Shown here: piece after piece, positions 38,929 through 48,103 of the stretch | Position numbering within the stretch: the stretch's first letter is position 1 | How the letters are laid out: each line of letters begins with the position of its first letter | Source of the DNA: Chitinophaga pendula | GTDB taxonomy: Bacteria; Bacteroidota; Bacteroidia; Chitinophagales; Chitinophagaceae | Direction of reading: 5' to 3' | Assembly: GCF_020386615.1 (NCBI RefSeq) | Contig: NZ_CP077769.1 | Span: 2,542,001-2,606,000, forward strand | Length of the DNA stretch: 64,000 nucleotides | Notes under the pieces: generated by a model | Seen by the model: only the letters and a program-made list of their open reading frames with translations | Told to the model about the DNA's origin: nothing | Databases searched by the model: none | Position numbers and translations under genes: made by a program

Positions 38929-39561
38929 TTACAAGATAATTACGCTGAAGGGCACTTGTTTGAGCGGGTATTCTTTGTTGTCTGTCGGGAGTTGGTTGAT
39001 CTTTTCTATTACTTGGTATCCGGTGGTAATTTCGCCGAAGATGGTATAGCGGCCATCGAGGGAGGGGAGTCCGCCATTGGTTTTGTAGAAGGTTCTGTGG
39101 CTGGCGGGGATTTTTATATGTTTTTGTTGTTCGAGGGAGTCGAGTTGTGTTTCGGTGTATTTTCTGCCGATGACGAAATAGATCTGATCGAGGAAGGAAG
39201 CCTGTTGGGGGTTGTCATCTCTGCCGGCGCCGAGGGTTCCTTTTTTATGGAAGATATCGGGGTTGAATTCGCCCGGTAGTCTTGGGATGGTGCGTTCGGG
39301 GTGTTGTTTTTGTTGCAGGACGACGGTATCGTCGTGTACGCCACCTTGTACTACGAAATCTTTTACGATGCGATTGAATAGGGCGCCGGTGTAGGTGCCT
39401 TTTTTAATTTCGGCGAGGAACATGTCGCGGTGTTTGGGCGTCTGGTCGTAGAGGGTGACGATGAAGCTACCGTAGTAGGTATTGAATTTGACTTTTGTGG
39501 ATTGGGCATGGATGGATGCGACGGATAGGAGTAGGAGGCAAAGCAGGCTGTATTTTTTCAT
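38929..39561 (-). CDS. Periplasmic cyclophilin-type peptidyl-prolyl isomerase
   Basis: A 210-residue protein with a cleavable signal peptide (MKKYSLLCLLLLSVASIHA). The cyclophilin core is seen in FNTYYGSFIVTLYDQTPKHRD, FNRIVKDFVVQGG and the closing YTIFGEITTGYQVIEKI. Compared with a minimal cyclophilin it has an insertion at about residues 110-155 containing the QLDSLEQQKHIKI segment, common in Bacteroidota PPIases. It should assist folding of exported proteins. A TACATTTG box on the minus strand at 39661-39668 could be its promoter, with a leader of roughly 95 bases. Confidence 0.93.
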   Translation of the reverse strand: MKKYSLLCLLLLSVASIHAQSTKVKFNTYYGSFIVTLYDQTPKHRDMFLAEIKKGTYTGALFNRIVKDFVVQGGVHDDTVVLQQKQHPERTIPRLPGEFNPDIFHKKGTLGAGRDDNPQQASFLDQIYFVIGRKYTETQLDSLEQQKHIKIPASHRTFYKTNGGLPSLDGRYTIFGEITTGYQVIEKINQLPTDNKEYPLKQVPFSVIIL

Positions 39562-39885
39562 TATATCAGATGTATTAGTTAGGTAAGATACTATCTTTTG
39601 GGTATTTGGAAGGCGGTCGTAGGGGCGGGATGGTTATAGGAATGATATACGAATGATATACAAATGTAAAGGGAGACGTGGACGTGAAAGTTAGAACCGC
39701 TATGGGCGTGAGTTTCCAGTTACTATTTAACATAATAAAAATGCTAATTATTGATTTTCAGCCATTTGCAATGATGTAAAAATGAAAAAGGGCCGGAGTA
39801 TGATTACTCCAGCCGCTCTTCTTAAACCTACAACTGTCAAGCTGTGGAATGTATGTGTACTGTTTGGATATTGAAGACGAGGGAA
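39562..39885. other. Intergenic region with tandem repeat and candidate promoter
   Basis: It contains two tandem copies of GAATGATATAC (39640-39661), a minus-strand TACATTTG box (39661-39668) just beyond them, and the terminator of the RND operon (39784-39814). No gene is visible. Confidence 0.6.
39784..39814 (-). terminator. Terminator of the efflux operon
   Basis: GGCCGGAGTA/TACTCCAGCC form a stem with a 4-base loop and one mismatch. On the minus strand a T-run follows (plus-strand GAAAAAG). It lies about 70 bases beyond the pump stop codon. Confidence 0.75.
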
Positions 39886-42800
39886 TTATGGGGTTAAGGC
39901 CGGATGAATGGCTTGAGGCGGATGTTTGCGGACCTTAGCCAGTATGTTGTCTACGATAAGGTACATGGCAGGTACTACGAATAAGGTGAGCAGCATGGAG
40001 CTGATGAGACCGCCGATGATGACCCAAGCCATTCCGCTTTTGACTTCGGAGCCTGCGCCGGCGGCGATGGCGATGGGTAGCATGCCCAGTATCATAGCCA
40101 ATGTGGTCATGAGGATGGGTCTCAGGCGTTCTTCACCCGCTTCTATGAGGGCATCGCGGACGGATTTGCCAGCGGTTTTTTGCTGGTTGGTGAAGTCGAC
40201 AATGAGGATGGCGTTTTTGGCAACGAGGCCTAGCAGCATGATCATGCCTATGATAGAGAATATATTGAGTGTTTCCATGCTTAGGGCGAGTGCCAGCAGG
40301 GCGCCGATGAGTGCGACTGGTATGGAGAAGAGTACTACGAACGGGTATACGGCATTTTCGTATAGGGCCACCATGATGAGGTATACCAGTAGGATGGCGG
40401 TGAGGAATGCTAAGCCGAGGCTGCCGAATGCATCGGATTGGTTTTTGACATCGCCGAGGTATTCGACGGATAGTCCCGGAGGTAAGGTGATGGATTTTAC
40501 TTTTTGTTGTATTTCTGCTGCGACGACGCCGACGGGGCGTCCTATTACTTCGGCGCTGACGGTGATGGCATCCATTCGGTCGTTGCGTTGGAGTACGCTT
40601 TCGCCGAGGCCTTGGCGTATATCGGCGAATTGACTGAGTACGAATGCCTGGCCCTGGTTGTTGGTGAAAGTGAGGTTGCTGACATCGCTGGGGCGGGAGC
40701 GGTCGTGGTTATCGAGGCTGATCAAGATATCGTATTCGTTACCATTCTCTTTGTATTTGCTATCCTTGTTGCCATTGAAAGCCTGTTGTAAGGCGGCACC
40801 TACCTGGGAGGCGTTGAGGCCGAGGCGGGTCATTTTGTCTCTGTTTAGCAATACTTCTACCTGTTGTTTCTGGTCTTTTACGGACAGTTCTACGAACCGG
40901 GCGCCTGGAACGTTGGCGATGCTGTCTTTATAGGCCTGTGCTATTTTTCTGATGGCATTGATATCGTTTCCTTTTACGGCGATCTGGATGGGCGCTGCTG
41001 CTTGTCCGCTGATGGAGGCGATGCCTGTGCTGACTTTTACGCCCGGCAGGCGGCTGCTTAGTTGTTGTTGTATTTGGAGGCCCCATTCTTCGGAGGAGCG
41101 GGTGCGATGTTTTTTATCGACGAGGGTGACGGTGATTTCGGACTGGTTGTTATTGTTGCCGGCACGAGCGACGCCACCGCCGACGAAGCCTATGTTGGAT
41201 GATACTTTTACGACTTCGGGTTGTGCCATGATGAACTTTTCTGCCTGTTGTGCGATGAGGCTGGTGCGGTAGATGGTGGTGGCGGGGTCCATTTCCAGTT
41301 TTACGACGAGTTCGCCCTGGTCGCCACCGGGGATGAAGGCGGCGCCTATGCATCCGAAGCCGATGAGGAGGAATGAACCGAGCAGGAGTACGAGTACGCC
41401 GGAGAGGAGCCAACGTTTTTTATGGAGTACTTTGGCCAGTAGTCGGCCATAGTCTTTTCTGAGGGTGTCGATGAAGTGTTCGAATCCTGTGTTGATGCGT
41501 CCCCACCAGGTTCTTTTGTGTAGTGTTGCTACTTTGCCGAAGCGGCTTGCCAGCATGGGGGTGACGGTGAAGGATACGAACAGGCTCATGAGGGTAGATA
41601 TGACGACGACGAGGGAGAATTCTTTGAGGATGGCGCCGATGATGCCACCGCTTAGTGCCAGCGGGAGGAATACTACGACATCTACGAGGGTGATGGCGAG
41701 TGCGGTGAATCCGATTTCGCTGCGGCCTTCTATGGCTGCTTTGACGCGATCGCTGCCCATTTCCATGTGGCGGTATATATTTTCCAGTACTACGATGGAG
41801 TCGTCGACGAGAATACCTACTACCAGGGACATGGCCATCAGGGTCATGAGGTTGAGTGAAAAGTCCATGAGGTACATGCCGATGAAGGTGGGGATAATGG
41901 AGCAGGGGAGGGCCACCATGACGAACATGGCGCTACGCAGGCTATGCAGGAACGCCAACATAACGATACCGACGATGAGGATGGCCAATCCCAAGTCTTC
42001 CATTACTGCATTGGCGGATGCCAGTGTGTATGTACTTTGATCGGAGCATATGGTGAATTGTATTTTGCTGGATGCGTATTGCTGTTCGATCTTTTCGAAA
42101 CTTTTTTTTACGAGCCGGCTGACGTTGACGGCGTTGGCATCGGTTTGTTTGATCACTTCGATACCGATGGCGGGGAGGCCATTGATATGATTGATGGCGG
42201 TGGTTTTGGCGGTGCCATCGGCGACGTCGGCGATATCTCTGAGGTATATGTTGCCTCCCTCATCATTATGAAATACGATGGTATTTCTGAGTTGTTCGAT
42301 GGAGTTGAAGTTGGCGTTGTATTGTATGGTGAGTTGTTGTTTATTGTTTTCGATGCTACCGGCGGGAAAGGACTGGTTGGCGTTGGCGATGGCCTGTGTC
42401 ACCTGTGCGATGCTGAGGTGATATCCCAGCATTTTACGTTGGTCGATATTGACTTTTATTTGCCGTTCTTCGCCGCCGATGATATTGACTTGTCCTACGC
42501 CTGCGACATTTTGCAGGATAGGTTGGAGTTGGAGGTCGATGAGATCATATAGTTGGCGGGATGAGAGGCCGGCGGTGACGGCGGCGCGGATGACGGGTGT
42601 TTCGTCGAGGTTTACTTTGCTGACGTTGGGACGTTCGATATTATCGGGCAGTTCATTTTCTGACTGGTCGGCTTTACGTTGGATGTCGCGTTCTGCTTTA
42701 TCGACGTCGGCGCTGGCCTTCAGTTGTACGACGATGCTGGATACTCCTTCCTGGGAGGTGGAGGATATTTGGTCGAGGCCTTCTATGGAGGCGAATGCAT

Positions 42801-43005
42801 CTTCCAGTTTTTTGGTAACGGAGAGCTGGACTTCTGCGGCGGAGGCACCCGGGTAGATGGTGGTAACGGTGACGGCATTTACCTTGATCCTGGGCAGCAG
42901 GTTATAGTTCAGGCTGAAGTAGCTTTGTATACCGAAAAGGATCAACACTGTAAAGATCACGATGATCAGTAAAGGTCTTTTGATGGCTATCTCTGCAATG
43001 TTCAT
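39886..43005 (-). CDS. RND multidrug efflux pump, inner-membrane subunit (HAE-1/AcrB-like)
   Basis: A 1039-residue proton-driven transporter of usual RND length. It opens with the conserved MNIAEIAIKRP and the first membrane helix, has the two large periplasmic loops, and in helix 4 shows GILVDDSIVVLENI with Asp401 and Asp402 for proton relay. The helix 10 lysine is in GLVAKNAILIVDF. The single-D variants of metal pumps are absent, so drug or lipophile export is more likely than metal export. It is the last gene of tolC-adaptor-pump, 11 bases after the adaptor, and is followed by a terminator. The substrate is not predictable. Confidence 0.95.
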   Translation of the reverse strand: MNIAEIAIKRPLLIIVIFTVLILFGIQSYFSLNYNLLPRIKVNAVTVTTIYPGASAAEVQLSVTKKLEDAFASIEGLDQISSTSQEGVSSIVVQLKASADVDKAERDIQRKADQSENELPDNIERPNVSKVNLDETPVIRAAVTAGLSSRQLYDLIDLQLQPILQNVAGVGQVNIIGGEERQIKVNIDQRKMLGYHLSIAQVTQAIANANQSFPAGSIENNKQQLTIQYNANFNSIEQLRNTIVFHNDEGGNIYLRDIADVADGTAKTTAINHINGLPAIGIEVIKQTDANAVNVSRLVKKSFEKIEQQYASSKIQFTICSDQSTYTLASANAVMEDLGLAILIVGIVMLAFLHSLRSAMFVMVALPCSIIPTFIGMYLMDFSLNLMTLMAMSLVVGILVDDSIVVLENIYRHMEMGSDRVKAAIEGRSEIGFTALAITLVDVVVFLPLALSGGIIGAILKEFSLVVVISTLMSLFVSFTVTPMLASRFGKVATLHKRTWWGRINTGFEHFIDTLRKDYGRLLAKVLHKKRWLLSGVLVLLLGSFLLIGFGCIGAAFIPGGDQGELVVKLEMDPATTIYRTSLIAQQAEKFIMAQPEVVKVSSNIGFVGGGVARAGNNNNQSEITVTLVDKKHRTRSSEEWGLQIQQQLSSRLPGVKVSTGIASISGQAAAPIQIAVKGNDINAIRKIAQAYKDSIANVPGARFVELSVKDQKQQVEVLLNRDKMTRLGLNASQVGAALQQAFNGNKDSKYKENGNEYDILISLDNHDRSRPSDVSNLTFTNNQGQAFVLSQFADIRQGLGESVLQRNDRMDAITVSAEVIGRPVGVVAAEIQQKVKSITLPPGLSVEYLGDVKNQSDAFGSLGLAFLTAILLVYLIMVALYENAVYPFVVLFSIPVALIGALLALALSMETLNIFSIIGMIMLLGLVAKNAILIVDFTNQQKTAGKSVRDALIEAGEERLRPILMTTLAMILGMLPIAIAAGAGSEVKSGMAWVIIGGLISSMLLTLFVVPAMYLIVDNILAKVRKHPPQAIHPALTP

Positions 43006-43016
43006 GTTCCTTCTTT

Positions 43017-44075
43017 TTATTTAGCGATGTTAACGGCGGTGCCTTCTTTCAGGTTGATCTGTCCGGAGGTGACTACGGTGTCGCCGGCGGAGAGGCCGTT
43101 GCGTATTTCTATCTGTCCATTCATTTCGAGGCCTGTTTTGACCTGTCTGCGTACGGCCTGTTGTTGCTGCACTACGTAAACGGATGCCTGTTGTATGCTT
43201 TCTGTCAGGGCTTCCCTTGGGATGACGAGTATATCGTGGCCGGCGGAGTAGACAAAGTCGACGTTGACGAATGTGCCTGCTCTCAGCATGTTCCTGCCGG
43301 TGTTAGTGATGGTCACTTCTACTAGGTAATTATGGGTGGCATCGGCCTGGGGGCTGATGAAAGAGATATTGCCATCGTAGGTAACATCGGGGTATACATC
43401 GGCGGTGATGCTGACATGGTTGCCGGTTTTGATCTTGTATACTTCTGTTTCGGTGAGGTTGACCTGTGCTTTTACTTTTGACAAGTTGACGACGGTGGCC
43501 AGTTCGGCGCCGCTGTTGACATACGCGCCCTGTTCTACTGCTTTGGCGGCGATGATGCCGTTCAGCGGGGACTGTATGGTGGCGTCGTTTATCTGCCGGC
43601 GTAGTCTGTCGGCCTGGTTTAGTTCGGCGAGGTATTGTTGTCTGATCTCGTTCACTTTTTCCTGAGTGGCGGCGTGGCCTTTGAGGAGGTCGGTGTAGGT
43701 ATCGAGGTCATTTTTCAGTTTGGTGATATTAGTTGTTGCTTTTTGCAGGTCTATGTTGAGCAGGCGGGTATCGAGTAGTGCGAGTGTCTGGCCCTGTTGT
43801 ACGGCGTCGCCCAGTTCGAACGGTAATCTGAGGAGTAGGCCGCTGGTGGTGGCCAGTACTTTTACTGTTTTGAAGGGGGACAGGCTACCGGTTTTACGGA
43901 AGCTGATATTACCCGGTACTGACTTTACGACGGTTACGCTAACGGGGACCCGGATATTGGTATTGAGTACTGGTTTATTCTTTTCATTCAGCTGTTTTTT
44001 ATTGGAAAGCAGTTTCCAGCTGATGAGCAGGATGATGCCGGCTATTATTGCTATGGTAATATATCTGCGTTTCAT
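43017..44075 (-). CDS. RND efflux periplasmic adaptor (membrane fusion protein)
   Basis: A 352-residue adaptor. The ATG at 44075 is chosen because it directly starts a signal anchor (MKRRYITIAIIAGIILLISW); the frame is open upstream to 44447, but that extension overlaps the TolC gene and is low-complexity noise. It has the split lipoyl domain (FELGDAVQQGQTLALLDT ... AAKAVEQGAYVNSGAELATV) around an alpha-hairpin, and a beta-barrel with VSITADVYPD. It bridges the TolC-like channel and the RND pump. It starts 1 base after the TolC stop codon, implying translational coupling. Confidence 0.94.
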   Translation of the reverse strand: MKRRYITIAIIAGIILLISWKLLSNKKQLNEKNKPVLNTNIRVPVSVTVVKSVPGNISFRKTGSLSPFKTVKVLATTSGLLLRLPFELGDAVQQGQTLALLDTRLLNIDLQKATTNITKLKNDLDTYTDLLKGHAATQEKVNEIRQQYLAELNQADRLRRQINDATIQSPLNGIIAAKAVEQGAYVNSGAELATVVNLSKVKAQVNLTETEVYKIKTGNHVSITADVYPDVTYDGNISFISPQADATHNYLVEVTITNTGRNMLRAGTFVNVDFVYSAGHDILVIPREALTESIQQASVYVVQQQQAVRRQVKTGLEMNGQIEIRNGLSAGDTVVTSGQINLKEGTAVNIAK

Positions 44076-44076
44076 A

Positions 44077-45405
44077 TTAATGAGGAAGTTGGGAATAATA
44101 TGTTTTGAGTGTACCGTTTGCTTTTTCCAGGTCGATCCGGGAGAGGTAGGTATTATAGAGGGCGTTGAGCAGGTTGTTCTGTGCTTCTTTGAGTGAATAT
44201 TGTGCGTTGAGCCAGTCAGTGAGGCTGGTAGCACCTTTTTGCAGTTGCAGGTCGACGGTGGTGAATACGGACTGTGCGAGCGATACGTTACGGCGATCGT
44301 TGTCGAGTGTGCTTTGTGCTTTGATGAGTTTAGTGCGGTTATTTTCGAATTCCAGGCGGAATTTGTCTTCATGGAGTTTGACCTGTTCCAGGGCGTTATG
44401 GTATTTATACCTGGCCTGGTCGTATTGTGCATTTCGTTTGAGTCCATCGAGGATGGGGATGCTCAGGCGTATGCCGACGCTGGAGAAGGAGGACATGCCC
44501 CGGAACGATTCGCTGAGGTTGTCACCGAAGCCCAGGCCGCCGTATTTGGCGTAGGCGCTGAGTTTGGGGAGCCCTGTTGCTCTGATGCGCCGCTGGTCTA
44601 TTTCCAGGAGTTTGGCGTTGACGATGTCGAGTTGATAGTCGGTGCGGTTGGTGACGGTGAACGGTGTTTGTTCGGCTGTGCCGCCGTTGTTATTATTCAC
44701 TGTACTATCTACTATGATTGACTTATTGAGGTCGTATCCCATTTCATTTTTGAGCTGGTTGAATGCCAGTGCGAGATTGGATTCTGCGACGGACACCTGT
44801 GAGAGGGTGTTGTTGTAGTTGACCGTTACTTTGTTCAGGTCTGTTTGGAGGGTAACGCCTTTATCTACCTGCAGTTGTGCGATATTTATCTGTTGGCGGT
44901 AGTTGGCCAAGTTTTCCCCGAGGTAGGTGAGTTGCTGGCGATATACCTGTATCTGGTAGTAGGCGGTACTGATGTTATAGATGATTGTTTCGTCGCTTTG
45001 TTGTTTATTGAGCGAGGCTTGTTCTTTATTATACCTGTTGGCTTTCATGCCACTGATGAGGGATTGATCGTAGATGGTCTGATCGAGCTGGATGGCGGCG
45101 TTGGTATTGAACTGTTTAGTGAAGGCTACCTTGATGTCTTTATCGCCGAAGAGGCCGGCGGGGATGACGGATTCCTGTACTTTGATATTGTTATCGATGC
45201 CGCCATCTACGTTGATGGCGGGGAGGTATCCGGCACGGGCTTCTCTGGTCTGTGCGTTGGCCAGTTGTATATTGTTTGTATGGATGATGTTGTTACGATG
45301 ATGTTGTAGGCCGTAAGTGATGCAATCTTTCAGGCTATATGTCTGTTGAGCGGCAGTGGCAGCCGGTATCAGCAGCAGTAGCAGCTGGCAAAAGGATCTA
45401 TTCAT
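44077..45405 (-). CDS. TolC-family outer membrane efflux channel
   Basis: A 442-residue protein with a signal peptide (MNRSFCQLLLLLIPAATAAQQ). The rest shows the two repeated long-helix units of the TolC/OEP family, for example YSLKDCITYGLQHH at the start, IAQLQVDKGVTLQTDLNK in the first half and VDLQLQKGATSLTDWLNAQYSLKEAQ in the second. It is the first gene of the tolC-adaptor-pump operon, placed 131 bases downstream of the response-regulator gene on the same strand. The outer membrane channel completes a tripartite pump. Confidence 0.94.
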   Translation of the reverse strand: MNRSFCQLLLLLIPAATAAQQTYSLKDCITYGLQHHRNNIIHTNNIQLANAQTREARAGYLPAINVDGGIDNNIKVQESVIPAGLFGDKDIKVAFTKQFNTNAAIQLDQTIYDQSLISGMKANRYNKEQASLNKQQSDETIIYNISTAYYQIQVYRQQLTYLGENLANYRQQINIAQLQVDKGVTLQTDLNKVTVNYNNTLSQVSVAESNLALAFNQLKNEMGYDLNKSIIVDSTVNNNNGGTAEQTPFTVTNRTDYQLDIVNAKLLEIDQRRIRATGLPKLSAYAKYGGLGFGDNLSESFRGMSSFSSVGIRLSIPILDGLKRNAQYDQARYKYHNALEQVKLHEDKFRLEFENNRTKLIKAQSTLDNDRRNVSLAQSVFTTVDLQLQKGATSLTDWLNAQYSLKEAQNNLLNALYNTYLSRIDLEKANGTLKTYYSQLPH

Positions 45406-45535
45406 TTTTCATTCAATATTCTCAGCGATGACAATAACGGCACGAAATTACCGGAATGCGAAAGCGCTGCCTGGGAATTCTGAGTGAATGGTACAAAGAG
45501 TAAGGTGAAGATGACAAAACCGGCGATGAAGTGAA

Positions 45536-46294
45536 CTATTGTTCCATCCATTTGAGGAAGGAAGCGGATTTGATTTTGCTGACGATGATGTCTTCGGGTG
45601 TTTCGCCGGTTATTTTGATGAAGAGGCGGCGGTTGAAGTAGTGTTCTACGCTTTCGATGGTTTCGCGGTTGATGATGAATTGGCGGTTGGCTTTGAAGAA
45701 CTGCCAGGGGTTGAGGAGTGTTTCGAGTTGGTCCATGGTGTATTGGGTAGTATAGCGGTGTCCGTAGGTGGTGTGGAGGTGTACGAGGCCGTTGGCGGCG
45801 TGGATGAAGTTGATATCGATGGTTTTGATGGGGATGATCTTGTCTTTGAAGTAGACGAGCAGGGACTTTTTATAGCCTGCATCGAGCATGCCGGCGATCC
45901 TGTTCATGTTGTGTTGATTGGCGGTGCTGTCGAACAGGCCTTTGAGGCGTTGGTATTTGTGGAGGCTTTGTTCCAGCATGTTTTCGTCTATGGGTTTGAG
46001 GAGGTAGTCAATGCTGTTGATTTCGAAGGCGCGGATGGCGTATTCATCGAAGGCGGTGCAGAAGATGACAGGTACGTTAACGGCGGCATCGCGGTAGATG
46101 TCGAAGCTGAGGCCGTCGCCCAGTTGTATGTCGGAGAAGATGAGGTCGGGATGTGGGTTTACGGCGAGCCATTGCCGGGCTGCGGATACGGAATGGAGGA
46201 GGGCGATGACCTGGAGGTCTTTGTCTACATTTTCGATCAGACCTTTGAGTTCTTTGGCTGTTTTGATCTCATCTTCTATGATCAATATTTTCAT
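45536..46294 (-). CDS. LytTR-family response regulator
   Basis: A 252-residue regulator. The receiver domain spans residues 1-~120 with the acidic pocket (IIEDE) and phospho-acceptor Asp55 in LIFSDIQLGD. A LytTR DNA-binding domain occupies the C-terminal ~100 residues (FIHAANGLVHLHT, QFFKANRQFIINRETIESV). It overlaps the histidine kinase gene by the 4 bases ATGA, so the two are coupled. The tolC-adaptor-pump operon follows 131 bases downstream on the same strand and is the most obvious candidate target. Confidence 0.94.
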   Translation of the reverse strand: MKILIIEDEIKTAKELKGLIENVDKDLQVIALLHSVSAARQWLAVNPHPDLIFSDIQLGDGLSFDIYRDAAVNVPVIFCTAFDEYAIRAFEINSIDYLLKPIDENMLEQSLHKYQRLKGLFDSTANQHNMNRIAGMLDAGYKKSLLVYFKDKIIPIKTIDINFIHAANGLVHLHTTYGHRYTTQYTMDQLETLLNPWQFFKANRQFIINRETIESVEHYFNRRLFIKITGETPEDIIVSKIKSASFLKWMEQ

Positions 46295-47313
46295 TTTAGA
46301 AAAAGTGGTAAGGTGACAGTAAAATGTTGTTCGTCTTTATGTACGAGGATGGCTTTGCCTCCCATGAGTTCGTATCGGTCTTTGATATTCTGTAGTCCTT
46401 TGCCGGTGCTGTCTTCGACGTACATTTTAGGCTGGAATCCATTTTCGATGATGAGTGCGGGTGTGTTGTCTGTGAAGATGCGGATGTAGAGTGGTTGTTC
46501 GGGCGAAATGGTGTTGTGTTTGAGGGCATTCTCTACCAGTAGTTGCAGGGATAGCGGGGGTATGTGGTTGTTGTAATATTGTTCGGGGATATCGATGGTA
46601 ATATGTAAGGCCTCTTCGTAGCGTTCCTGGAGGATATAGAGGTAGGAGCGGAGGAAGGTGAGTTCGTCTTTGATGCTGGCGAGGTGGTGTTCATTAAAGT
46701 TGAGCAAGTAACGGTATACGTTGGCCAGCTGGATAATGTAGGTTTTGGTACCGCTATCGGGTGCGATTGTTTTGAGAGTACTGAGTGAATTGAACAGGAA
46801 ATGCGGGCTGAGTTGTTGTTGAAGGGAGAGCAGTTGTGCTCTGAGTTTGGCTTGTTGTAAGCGTTCATTTTCGAGCCTGGACCTTTGCAGGATGATGTTG
46901 GTATATATGCTATGGACGATGGCATAAATGATCATGCAGAGCAGGGAGATGCGGGAGAACCAGATGATGACATCCTGTGCGGAGGAGAAAGCATTGGGTT
47001 TGTTATCGGGATCTGCACCTGATATGATGAGCAGGTAGCTGATCATTTCACCTGCGACGGCAGACAGGAGTATGGCGAGTATGATCTTTACGGGCTGTTT
47101 GATGTTGCCGAGGCGGTGGGAGATGATATAGTATTGGATGAGCCAGCAAGGGATGATGAGGAGGAATGTGTTGACCAGCATGTTGGCCAGGTAGGGGATG
47201 TTATTCCACTGGAGCTTGTTGACCTGGGAGAGAAGGCCTATGATAAAAAATATGAGTGACAGGAAGATAGCCCATTTGAGCTGATAAGCCTTGAACATAA
47301 TCAAATCTAGCAT
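46291..47313 (-). CDS. LytS-type sensor histidine kinase
   Basis: A 340-residue kinase with four predicted membrane helices (about residues 12-30, 40-62, 75-98 and 115-140), a short coiled coil (LENERLQQAKLRAQLLSLQQQ), the His_kinase motif LSPHFLFNSLSTLK with phospho-acceptor His171, and an HATPase domain with LQLLVENALKHN and STGKGLQNIKDRY. There is no large extracytoplasmic sensor, so the signal is probably membrane-associated. A second Met 15 bases in (47298) is an alternative start. It pairs with the LytTR regulator by a 4-base overlap. Confidence 0.93.
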   Translation of the reverse strand: MLDLIMFKAYQLKWAIFLSLIFFIIGLLSQVNKLQWNNIPYLANMLVNTFLLIIPCWLIQYYIISHRLGNIKQPVKIILAILLSAVAGEMISYLLIISGADPDNKPNAFSSAQDVIIWFSRISLLCMIIYAIVHSIYTNIILQRSRLENERLQQAKLRAQLLSLQQQLSPHFLFNSLSTLKTIAPDSGTKTYIIQLANVYRYLLNFNEHHLASIKDELTFLRSYLYILQERYEEALHITIDIPEQYYNNHIPPLSLQLLVENALKHNTISPEQPLYIRIFTDNTPALIIENGFQPKMYVEDSTGKGLQNIKDRYELMGGKAILVHKDEQHFTVTLPLFLK

Positions 47314-47417
47314 TAATCAGGTAAGTGTTTGGGAACAGGCTAATGAAGTGGACAAAAGGAGCGATGAAAGGGACAATACCTGACATCAATTGTTGGGACA
47401 GTTTAATAAGGATAAGG

Positions 47418-47425
47418 CAAAAGTA
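47418..47425 (-). promoter_or_regulatory. Candidate -7 element for the kinase-regulator pair
   Basis: TACTTTTG on the minus strand, giving a leader of about 100 bases to the kinase ATG. A -33 element is not clear. Confidence 0.35.
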
Positions 47426-47532
47426 TTAAATTCAGCTCTTATAGCTAAGTGTATTTTATGACAGCTTTGGGTTATCCTATTCCGGAGGGGGGATATTTAA
47501 GACGCAAGGTTTTGTGAAGCGGGTATAGTTAT

Positions 47533-47967
47533 TTAGCGTAATGGTGTCTTAATGACATTTGAATATCCTTTTGCCAGTAGTTTTTCTTTGTTGTTATTCC
47601 AGACTTCGCATTGGAGGTTAATGATTTGTTTCCCTTTTTTTACGATGCTGGTTACGGCGATGATGGTATCGCCTTCTCTGGCGCTGGCGAAGTAGTCGAT
47701 CACATTGTTGAGGGTGCTGTAGAAGTGATCTGTTTCAGAATTGAGAGTATAGAGTGTTGCGCCCATAATATCGTCGATGATGGCCGCTGTTACGCCTCCG
47801 TGGAGGGTACCAGCGGGGTTTGTCATTTCATGGCGAACGGTGTATTGGAATTCGAGTTGTCCTTCTGTTGCGGAGAGTACGGTAGGATGTAGCCATCGCA
47901 TAAAGGGGGAGGGGGAGTCGGTAAATACTTTGCCTATAAAGGTCTGCAGGTGCTGTAGTCTTTCCAT
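47533..47967 (-). CDS. PaaI-like hotdog thioesterase
   Basis: A 144-residue hotdog-fold protein. The family signature is seen in NPAGTLHGGVTAAIIDDIMG (HGG followed by the catalytic-type Asp) and in the closing strands IIAVTSIVKKGKQIINLQCEV. Such enzymes hydrolyse acyl- or aryl-CoA thioesters as homotetramers. It is a single gene on the minus strand, diverging from the imuA cassette across a 136-base region. The substrate is unknown; a role as a type II thioesterase for the NRPS is not supported by position. Confidence 0.9.
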   Translation of the reverse strand: MERLQHLQTFIGKVFTDSPSPFMRWLHPTVLSATEGQLEFQYTVRHEMTNPAGTLHGGVTAAIIDDIMGATLYTLNSETDHFYSTLNNVIDYFASAREGDTIIAVTSIVKKGKQIINLQCEVWNNNKEKLLAKGYSNVIKTPLR

Positions 47968-48026
47968 GCTATGGAGGTTTTATTGCCGGTACGAATTTAC
48001 TTACCAGAAAGTAAGTACACAAATGT

Positions 48027-48041
48027 GGGTAAAAATTACCC
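48027..48041. promoter_or_regulatory. Operator-like palindrome upstream of imuA
   Basis: GGGTAAAAATTACCC is a perfect 6-3-6 inverted repeat. It ends 20 bases before the -7 element at 48062, so it would cover the -33 region. A second inverted repeat (TACTTAC-6-GTAAGTA) lies at 47998-48017. A repressor site, perhaps for LexA or another SOS regulator, is plausible because such cassettes are usually damage-inducible. Confidence 0.5.
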
Positions 48042-48061
48042 CGAGAAGCTAATATAATTAG

Positions 48062-48069
48062 TAGTTTTG
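48062..48069 (+). promoter_or_regulatory. Candidate -7 element of the imuA-imuB-dnaE2 cassette
   Basis: TAGTTTTG fits TAnnTTTG and lies 34 bases before the imuA ATG. Confidence 0.5.
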
Positions 48070-48103
48070 CTAAATAAATTAGTTTTAAGTTATTAATACT
48101 GTC

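Noticed and set aside
44076..44447. N-terminal extension of the efflux adaptor
   Set aside because: It lies inside the TolC gene in another frame and is low complexity; the signal anchor begins at 44075.
47302..47309. TAGATTTG box on the minus strand
   Set aside because: It lies between two possible start codons of the kinase, so transcription would begin at or inside the coding region.
47533..47967. PaaI-like thioesterase as an NRPS type II thioesterase
   Set aside because: It is a hotdog-fold protein, not an alpha/beta hydrolase, and lies about 18 kb from the cluster.
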